DNA of 64,000 nt, taken from NCBI GenBank assembly GCA_003049485.1, contig PYST01000017.1:165449-229448 (forward strand). The letters are read 5' to 3'. The notes below the pieces were generated by a model, which did not search any database, was not told the origin of the DNA, and worked only from the letters and a program-made list of their open reading frames with translations. Below, piece by piece: positions 58,115-64,000 of this stretch. The DNA is from Ophioceras dolichostomum (lineage: Eukaryota > Ascomycota > Sordariomycetes > Magnaporthales > Ophioceraceae). The stretch's first letter is position 1. Every line of letters begins with the position of its first letter. The position numbers were made by a program, and so were the translations under genes.

Positions 58115-58909
58115 TCACCCGTTCAAACCCCAGTCGGATAGTGATACGTCGCTTTCTAATGCCTCTGACGACGGCGAATGCGAGGACGACTTCAAAGCCC
58201 GGTTGGATAGTGATGCGGAGGCATCAGAAAGCGACGGATTACGATTACTCTCCTCCTGGGGTTTGAAGTCGTCATCGGCACCCTCGGAGTCGGATGTCTG
58301 GTCGTGCGATGATTCGTTGTCCGACTGCTCTCGGGCCTCGAGCCCGGAGAAGTGATTGAATGACAGGCGCGGGGCTTCTCGCCCACTGCGACTGTCCGAG
58401 GCAATCCAGACGACCAAGTTGGCAATAGTATGATCATCAGTGGGTGTCTTAACTAAGAAGTGCTGACCGTCGGCTAGTCGATATCCGAGTTGGAGATGTC
58501 GCGGATGAAGAAGTGATTGGCCCCAGTGATAGACAAGTGCGCCCAGCTGATCAGTGGAAAAGTTATTGTCACTGATCTGCTCTCCAGCTTCAGTGTGAGA
58601 TTGCAGGATTGCCGAGGAGCGAAGGAGGTGCTGAAGCTGAGATAGTGTGGGTAGCGAGACATGAGGTAACTGCCTGCTCATGCTGATCCGAATTGCGCGA
58701 AGACCACAAAGAAATCCCATGCCGTCAGTGACAACTTCCGCTCGAGGGCTGTCATCATCGTCGTCGTTGTCGTCGTCATCTCCAGAGTCGCTTTCAGGTG
58801 ATTCATCGGGAACAAGGTCACTCGGTAGTGGAACCCTTTGTCTCAGTGATCGTCCAGATTGTTGATCATCGGGTTCGACCCTATTGTCTTCGACCCTGGC
58901 CAACCCCAT
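58115..58909 (-). CDS. Unrecognised acidic Ser/Asp-rich ORF in transposon region
   Basis: 264 residues in one frame. I do not recognise the family. An acidic block (PESDSGDDDDNDDDDD, about 40-55) precedes a folded-looking middle (GFLCGLRAIRISMSRQLP, NNFSTDQLGALVYHWGQ, LQLGYRLADGQHFLV, NLVVWIASD, NHFSGLEARE) and a Ser/Asp/Glu-rich tail. The order of a Cys in GFLCGLRA and a His in NHFSGL is loosely reminiscent of papain-like/OTU proteases, but this is a guess. It lies next to copia debris and has no clear promoter. The low-complexity end contains direct and inverted sub-repeats. It may be an ORF from another mobile element or a captured gene. Confidence 0.45.
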   Translation of the reverse strand: MGLARVEDNRVEPDDQQSGRSLRQRVPLPSDLVPDESPESDSGDDDDNDDDDDSPRAEVVTDGMGFLCGLRAIRISMSRQLPHVSLPTLSQLQHLLRSSAILQSHTEAGEQISDNNFSTDQLGALVYHWGQSLLHPRHLQLGYRLADGQHFLVKTPTDDHTIANLVVWIASDSRSGREAPRLSFNHFSGLEAREQSDNESSHDQTSDSEGADDDFKPQEESNRNPSLSDASASLSNRALKSSSHSPSSEALESDVSLSDWGLNG

Positions 58910-60669
58910 ACGAAAAACCGTGTGTTTGTCGGGATTGAAAATGCGACAGATCGGTTCGGATTTGTTGCCAACCCAGTAGCCCAGCCATCCTCACGTTTCG
59001 TGCAACTCAAGGGCCCTGTAACGCCCGTATTCGGGTGGCAGAGTAACCTAAGCTCTGCTGCCCTAAACGCTGGCTTGAGCCCATAGACCGCTTGCCATGG
59101 AGAAGTGTCAAAGGAACTCTTCACTGCACTTAGTAATGATGTTGGGAACTTGTCCAGCAATACTGATGTCCTGAATGAACAATGGGCGCGGCATTTTCGC
59201 CGGTTGTCCTCCACGACCTTTCAGCGAAGTTCCATCATATAATGGACGAGGGAGCCCGTTGCTCTGGACTAGCTTGCGAAGTTAGCCGAGCCTCACTCAG
59301 CCTTGTCGTCTCAAAAGCTCTGCTATTTCGTCGGGTAGGGTAAAGACAGGTTCTAGGTACTAGCCCGTCGGTTCCGCCGTGCCCGTGAAGACTCGCAGCG
59401 GCGCGTAGCCGGCTATGGCCATGACCGAGTCAAGACTGCTCGGGAATGAAGACATGTGCCGCCGTTAAATATTAGTAATGCAGATACTAATCGTCAAGTG
59501 CTACGGGCTCTTTAACCTCCTGCCCCTCCAGGATCGGTTCTGGCTCTCTCAACTGCTGGGGCCAATGTTACGGCGTAAGTAGTGAACACGTATGATAATA
59601 TCAACGGAAGGCCAACGCGGGGATTGTTTTTCCTCGTGCCAGAGTCCAGTCGTCGGTAATATAGTACTTATCAAGACCTAGCTCTCCTCGGGGTCTTTAG
59701 AAGGATCCAAGGAAGGGAGGGCGGTCATTCTGGCTTCAGATGTAGTATCAACAAGTAGAGTAGTCTTCGGATCTCTTCCTTGCCTAGTAGGTATGTTGTT
59801 AACTTTATGATCACTGTCACATTTCAGTCTTTGTGGAATGAAAACCGGGACGCCGACGGCGCGAAAGGCCCGTGACGTGGGCCGTCTGCATGTCATGGAA
59901 AATTTGTGGGGGGAGGCGTATGGAAGTTTATTGGCACGTCGTGGTCGCTGGTGTCTCACTCTACTAGACCCCGGCTCACATCTGTCAGACACCGTGGTTG
60001 GCAAGCTCCGCAGGACTCCTCTTTTAGGGTCGGAATGTGTGATAATGAGCTGGTGGAGAGGCGCCAAGAGTTATGGAAAGTGCATGCTACGTAGTAGTAT
60101 TAAGTGGCAGCAGATACTGACATCGGATGATTTACTGTTGACCGCTGGCAGGAATACGCGTACCAGCTATAATGGTAGGTGGCACAGCGTCCAAAGCGTC
60201 CACAACGGCGAAGCGGAGCCACGACTCCTTTTCGAAGTAATTGAGCCAATCGAAACCAAAATTGGTGATTTATCAGTGCTGCCGAGACGGTAGAACCATG
60301 CCGAGGAAGACGTTGGCAGCACGGCCTTTTATCAAAATTCCCAGTTCATGGATTACAAAGTATGGAGGGAGCCGCTACCGTCGCATCGCGAGTTCAGCCC
60401 CCACGAGCCAGGGGTGTGTTCACGTCACCTTTTCTCTTCCATCGCGTCCCCTCTCCCCGCGTTCTTCCGTGGCCTGAACTCATCATGACTTTCGTTTTCA
60501 TTTCCTTCCGACATTCATTTTTGAGTACTGCTCATCTTACCGCCGCCGTCTCTCTGATTTTGTACCATTCACTCATCAATAGCTTCAAAAAGTCCAGAAA
60601 GAGAGCCCGTCTTCTTGAACACGCTTTAAAATTAAAGTGATATCACATACCACCGACGCGTCGATCAAC
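58910..60669. other. Transposon debris and promoter of the thioesterase gene
   Basis: Short broken frames only. Minus-strand sequence around 59090-59130 (SSFDTSPWQAVYGLKP) resembles the end of a retroelement integrase region. A TGTTACG at 59571, preceded by a purine-rich GGGGCCAA, looks like an LTR start, but no matching end was found. The segment from about 60400 is C/T-rich leader for the gene at 60670. Confidence 0.45.
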
Positions 60670-61428
60670 ATGGCATCATCATCGCCATCATCATCACCAA
60701 CAACCGCACCGCGAATCCTCCCCGGAAACGACGAGGATATGGCCCACCTGATGGTCATCCCCTCATGCGCAGCGTTCCTCTCCCGCACCGGAACCGTCGC
60801 GTGCGTGCCCTCCAGCCGGAGCCCCGGAGAATGGCGCGTCGGCGAGCACTTCGCGACCCTGTTCGGCCGCACGTTCAAGACGGACGACACCGTCAAGGCG
60901 TACGTGGCATCGTACATCGACCCCAGCACCAGCAGCAACAGCCTCGCGGAAGCGCCGTCGTGGGAGCCCGCGGCGCCCGGCAACATCCCGCTGCGCAAGT
61001 GCTCGCTCGTCTTCTCCCTCGGCAACGGCCTCAACGGCTGGCCGGGATCTCTGCACGGTTCCGTCAGCATGGCCCTGATGGATGAGGCGATGGCTACGCT
61101 GCTGCTGCTCAACGAGCGGCTGCAGGTCGGCGTGCTGCCTGCCGAGCCCGAGGGCAGATGGAATCCGGATAGTCAGCCAGAGGGGACGGAGGTCGTCGAT
61201 CTGCGCCAGATGTCACCCGTCACGGCGCGTGTCGAGATGGATTACGTGAGACGAGTGCCGACCCCTGGACCAGTCATCGTCAACGCCTGGGTCGAGAGCT
61301 TCAGGCCTGGGAAGAGGACGCCAACCTTTGGCGTTGCCGCGAACATTTGCGATATGGAGGGCAGGGAGCTGGTGCGATGCAAGGCGCTCTGGGCTGGTGT
61401 CGTGAGAGGCAAGCACACGAAGTTGTGA
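60670..61428 (+). CDS. Hotdog-fold thioesterase-like protein (4HBT/PaaI superfamily)
   Basis: A single exon coding for 252 residues. A Ser/Pro-rich start (1-15) precedes the domain. SLGNGLNGWPGSLHGSVSMALMDEAMATLLL (about 115-146) has the HG(G/S) turn followed by the long hotdog helix containing the D/E active-site residue (MDEA). TARVEMDYVRRVPTPGPVIVNAWVE and FGVAANICDMEGRELVRCKALW are the following beta strands. It likely hydrolyses an acyl-CoA; the substrate is unknown. The ATG at 60670 is the first in frame. It has no targeting signal I can identify. It lies just right of the transposon region and is convergent with the gene on its right. Confidence 0.85.
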   Translation: MASSSPSSSPTTAPRILPGNDEDMAHLMVIPSCAAFLSRTGTVACVPSSRSPGEWRVGEHFATLFGRTFKTDDTVKAYVASYIDPSTSSNSLAEAPSWEPAAPGNIPLRKCSLVFSLGNGLNGWPGSLHGSVSMALMDEAMATLLLLNERLQVGVLPAEPEGRWNPDSQPEGTEVVDLRQMSPVTARVEMDYVRRVPTPGPVIVNAWVESFRPGKRTPTFGVAANICDMEGRELVRCKALWAGVVRGKHTKL

Positions 61429-61987
61429 AGGAGGGGATGGTGAGGACCTCATGGCGTGGGGGAAAATAAGACCAGAGAAATCTGCTGAGCTTGGTGTAAG
61501 ACTGCCAGAAGTAACTTGGTCTTGGTTATGGAATACAGGCGATACAGCGAGTATGCATTGTCCACGGTTGGGCAACTTAGTGCCCATCGGCGAGAATACG
61601 CGGGAAAGGGCAAGAGAGGAAAGGGATGCACGGCAATGCACAAAGAACACATATCCTGGTGAGAGAGAACACGTGTACGACCGGTGTAAAAGGTTGGGAA
61701 ATAAACAAATAACCTCCTGTTAGATATGAATGAACTGTCAGAGTCTCTCTCCAAAGATGACCTGCTGGTAATAGTACCCGCAACAATCTCGCTCAGCCCG
61801 TGCTAGAAAATATGCAGCTACTACCCTGCCGATCTGTAGATGAGATGTCCGCCACAGATAACCACGAGATCCTCCTCAACGCTCCCATCGCACCAGATGC
61901 CTCGACCATCCCCAAATCACCGCTCCCCTTCAGAACTCCGACTCAAACCACCACTCCGACTCGGCATCTATCTACCTTAGTACTGAA
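61429..61987. other. Convergent intergenic region
   Basis: A spacer between two 3' ends. No supported gene. Confidence 0.6.
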
Positions 61988-63616
61988 TCACCCCTCCAAC
62001 AACCCCCTCACCGCCTCCCCCCTCGCCCTCCTCCTCTCAGCCTCCACCGCCCTCCTCTCCGCCGCCGCCAAGTCCCCCTCGAACCTCTCCAGCACAGCAG
62101 CAGGCAGCAGCAGCACGTCGTCCGGGTCGGCTGTTGCTGCTGTCCCCGTCCCCGTCCCCTCGCGCATGCGCGTGCGCGTCGAAATGACGTACGTGTTCGG
62201 CCTGGGGCCCGGCATGCCGTACGTCACCTTGGCTACGCCGGGGTGCAGCGCCAGGGCGAGGGCGAAGAGGAGGCCCTGAGTCTTGAAGCGGTCTGTGCCG
62301 TATTGGCCGGTGAGGGGGCGGGAGGCCCAGGTTTTGAAGGAGCGGAGGGTGGGGTGGAAGGAGGAGTGGAGGTTGTTGGACATTTGCGTGTCTGTGGTGG
62401 TCTCCGTGTTAGAGGTGGTGGTGGTGGTGGCGATGGCGGATGTGAAGGCGGCTTCGACATCATGGTAGTCGTCGTCGTTGTAGCCGTTGTTGTTGGTGTT
62501 GTTGGTGCCCTCCTCCTCGCTGTGCCGAGGCCACCACCACACCGGCTCGCCGTCCTCGTCCTGGATCTCGCACGAAGGCGGGGCCGTGCGGTGCAGCGAG
62601 ACGAAGACGCGGTAGGACGTCTCGTCGAAACCGGGCGCCTCGTCGTCTGTATCGTCGTAGGCGTCTGTGGCCTCCGCGTCTTGGGCGATGCGCACTTCGG
62701 TTACCACCGCTCCCTGCTGGTGCTGGTGCTGGTGCTGGTGCTCCTGCTGCTGCACGGCGTCGCTCGTGTTGTCATTGGGCTGCGGCGCTGCTGCTGGGTG
62801 GCGGTCGATGACCAGCCCGAAGCGCGTCTCGATGCAGAAGTCTTCGTCGTTGCGCATCTCGACAGGGGCGGCGGTGGCGGTGGCGGGGCCGAAGCCGGTG
62901 GTGGTGGTGCTGTCCTTGGGCCCTTTGGTGAGGGCCGGGGGCGGCTGCCGGGTGGAGGAGCCACTGGAGCCGCTCGAGTGCTGCTGGTCGCCTGCGTCGG
63001 CCATGATGATATCCGAGGAGGCAGGCGAGGATGTGGTATTGTTGCTCGTTTGAGTCGCCCGAGAGACTATGATGGTGTCGGAGGTCACCGTTGGTTTGAC
63101 GCGGGCCGCTAGGGCGGGGGGCGCTTCGGCGATGCGCTCTTCACTGAGAGCCTTCAACTCGCGAGCAGAGAAGCTGCCACACGTGAATGAGAACTCATAC
63201 TCCTTCCCAAGGGCTGGGAAAGCTGCCTTCTTCCGTGATCGGCCAGGCTCCGAAGCAGCCTGACCACTATCGTCCGTCTGGAGCTGCGTGGCGGACAACA
63301 GGGCCTCCTTCTCAGCAATAGCAATCTCAACGCCACCGAGGAAGCTCGGCGCCGAAATAGCCCACGGAGCCGCCCTCTTGAAGATAGAGCGGATGATCGG
63401 TGCCCGCTCATGGGGGAAGGATGCCATCTTCTCGGTTATGCTGAGTCCCTGGAGAGTTTTCGAGATTAATAAGGACCGGTTCGTCGCCGTTCTCACGAGT
63501 TTCTCTGCCTCCGGCACGTTGCTTTCTTCTTCCAAGGCCTCCCAAAGGCTGAAGCGAGGGGGGCTGTGCTGCATCATGGCTTCAATGGGATGGCAGTCAA
63601 GATCGGCGTGCAACAT
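61988..63616 (-). CDS. Hypothetical protein, unrecognised, low-complexity middle
   Basis: A single frame of 542 residues from the ATG at 63616; I recognise no family. The N-terminal 150 residues look folded (SLWEALEEESNVPEAEKLV, SFLGGVEIAIAEKEALL, YEFSFTCGSFSARELKAL). The middle is Ser/Thr/Gln/His-rich with a His-Gln repeat coded by a GGTGCT tract (62715-62750), and strands such as CIETRFGLVIDRHP and SYRVFVSLHRTAPPSC stand out of it. The last third has FHPTLRSFKTWASRPLTGQY with DRFKTQGLLFALALALHPG and an Arg/Glu helix. The continuous frame and codon pattern support a real gene. An unseen intron in the low-complexity part is possible. Confidence 0.65.
   Translation of the reverse strand: MLHADLDCHPIEAMMQHSPPRFSLWEALEEESNVPEAEKLVRTATNRSLLISKTLQGLSITEKMASFPHERAPIIRSIFKRAAPWAISAPSFLGGVEIAIAEKEALLSATQLQTDDSGQAASEPGRSRKKAAFPALGKEYEFSFTCGSFSARELKALSEERIAEAPPALAARVKPTVTSDTIIVSRATQTSNNTTSSPASSDIIMADAGDQQHSSGSSGSSTRQPPPALTKGPKDSTTTTGFGPATATAAPVEMRNDEDFCIETRFGLVIDRHPAAAPQPNDNTSDAVQQQEHQHQHQHQQGAVVTEVRIAQDAEATDAYDDTDDEAPGFDETSYRVFVSLHRTAPPSCEIQDEDGEPVWWWPRHSEEEGTNNTNNNGYNDDDYHDVEAAFTSAIATTTTTSNTETTTDTQMSNNLHSSFHPTLRSFKTWASRPLTGQYGTDRFKTQGLLFALALALHPGVAKVTYGMPGPRPNTYVISTRTRMREGTGTGTAATADPDDVLLLPAAVLERFEGDLAAAERRAVEAERRRARGEAVRGLLEG
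62715..62750. repeat. GGTGCT repeat coding for His-Gln
   Basis: Tandem six-base units on the plus strand read as alternating His and Gln codons in the minus-strand hypothetical gene. Confidence 0.8.
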
Positions 63617-64000
63617 ATTTTGCGAAAGAGGATGTCGGTGGCGGAGAATTGGATGAGCTTGATATCAAGTGTTTGAGCTCTAAGATTTTACGATAGTGGT
63701 TTGCGGATGTGACTTGTTCGACTATTCACCACTACGAGAGATGTCTCCTGCCATTTTCAACGCAAAATTTGTAATATCCAGGAATTCGCCGTACCAAACA
63801 GTCTGTCTGTCAAGCAAACGTGTCTCGATGTTTGCTCGATGTTAAGCACAAAGCCAATAGAGAAATATGTTCACTACTATGATCTGGATGATCCGCTCTC
63901 ACCACCGCATCGGAAGGGTGCCGCAAATCTGATTGTTTAGTGACTTTACAGCACTGCGCGGTGCCGAACATGGGGATGACTGTTGAACAGGTCCTTGGCT
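63617..64000. other. Upstream flank at window end
   Basis: The promoter side of the minus-strand hypothetical gene. No coding frame seen. Confidence 0.55.

Larger units (their letters stand above)
56402..58115 (-). mobile_element. Degenerate Ty1/copia retrotransposon remnant (RT and RNase H part)
   Basis: Read on the minus strand, the segment carries the copia reverse transcriptase start (WVFKKKIGHDGNVKVYKARL, then QGFQQEEGIDYEETFATV, MDVNSALLHGDM, KALYGLKQAPRL, 58020-57613). After a TGG-to-TGA stop near 57610 come further pieces with KYFLGMNIQ and RFGMSD (about 57290-57200), GTKDFGLDFRRPG (57.0-56.9 kb), and AAKEAVWLRRFISDIG with the RNase H end (56599-56402). Stops, frame changes and rearrangements break it, so it is inactive. 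Integrase and gag are not recognised nearby and no LTR pair was established. Confidence 0.85.

Noticed and set aside
58110..58135. tRNA T-arm-like GTTCAAA
   Set aside because: The flanking bases do not pair and no D or anticodon arm is present; other GTTCGA-like sites in the window failed the same test.
59571..59577. TGTTACG as the start of an LTR
   Set aside because: Suggestive with the purine tract before it, but no matching LTR end or second copy was found in the window.
62243..63112. 289-residue plus-strand Gly/Val-rich frame opposite the hypothetical gene
   Set aside because: Low complexity arising from the reverse of Ser/Thr/Pro codons; no start context or domain.

Overview
This window is nuclear DNA of a filamentous ascomycete (Pezizomycotina, most likely a Sordariomycete). 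The evidence is G/C-rich coding sequence with G/C-ending codons, short introns (roughly 90 to 300 bp) with GTRNGN-type donors and CTAAC-like branch points, a dispersed 5S rRNA gene of the Neurospora type, a HET-domain gene, a WSC-type secreted protein and a Ty1/copia relic. Genes were built by translating both strands and joining exons where reading phase, splice signals and family conservation agree. The species cannot be named from the sequence.

Layout. 1-7.8 kb: long gene-free stretch with many short palindromes of the ACCTACC/GGTAGGT type. 7.8-10.2 kb (-): mitochondrial asparaginyl-tRNA synthetase. 13.2-14.4 kb (+): a PARG/macro-like protein (TIGR02452/DUF2263 type). 15.8 kb (+): 5S rRNA gene. 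19.7-23.3 kb (-): COPII coat protein Sec24, divergent from 24.2-27.3 kb (+): mRNA 3'-end factor Cft2/CPSF100. 28.4-29.1 kb (+): ribosomal protein eL43. 31.3-34.9 kb (+): PI4P 5-kinase (Mss4). 36.7-37.2 kb (-): Coa6, divergent from 38.2-39.0 kb (+): Golgi protein Sys1. 40.1-40.8 kb (+): GNAT acetyltransferase. 42.8-44.0 kb (+): secreted alanine-rich protein. 44.6-46.9 kb (+): HET-domain protein. 48.5-50.4 kb (+): cytochrome b5/acyl-CoA dehydrogenase fusion. 51.7-52.9 kb (+): WSC-type secreted protein with an apparent frameshift. 53.3-54.7 kb (-): kinase-fold-like protein, also frameshifted. 56.4-59.7 kb: a rearranged copia relic, an unrecognised acidic ORF and other transposon debris. 60.7-61.4 kb (+): hotdog thioesterase. 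62.0-63.6 kb (-): unrecognised 542-aa protein.

The window is mainly housekeeping, covering secretion and Golgi traffic (Sec24, Sys1, Mss4), mitochondrial biogenesis (AsnRS, Coa6), RNA processing and translation (Cft2, eL43, 5S). Accessory genes lie mostly to the right of 42 kb. There is no operon-like unit and no secondary-metabolite cluster. I did not find a convincing new multi-gene system. The best leads are the macro-domain protein with an altered catalytic loop, the basic-site-rich secreted protein, the unrecognised ORFs at 58.1 and 62.0 kb, the fold-back copia mosaic, minimal uORFs at several genes, and an apparent excess of AAG 3' splice sites. Single-base frameshifts and N positions around 52.5-56.9 kb suggest local assembly errors.
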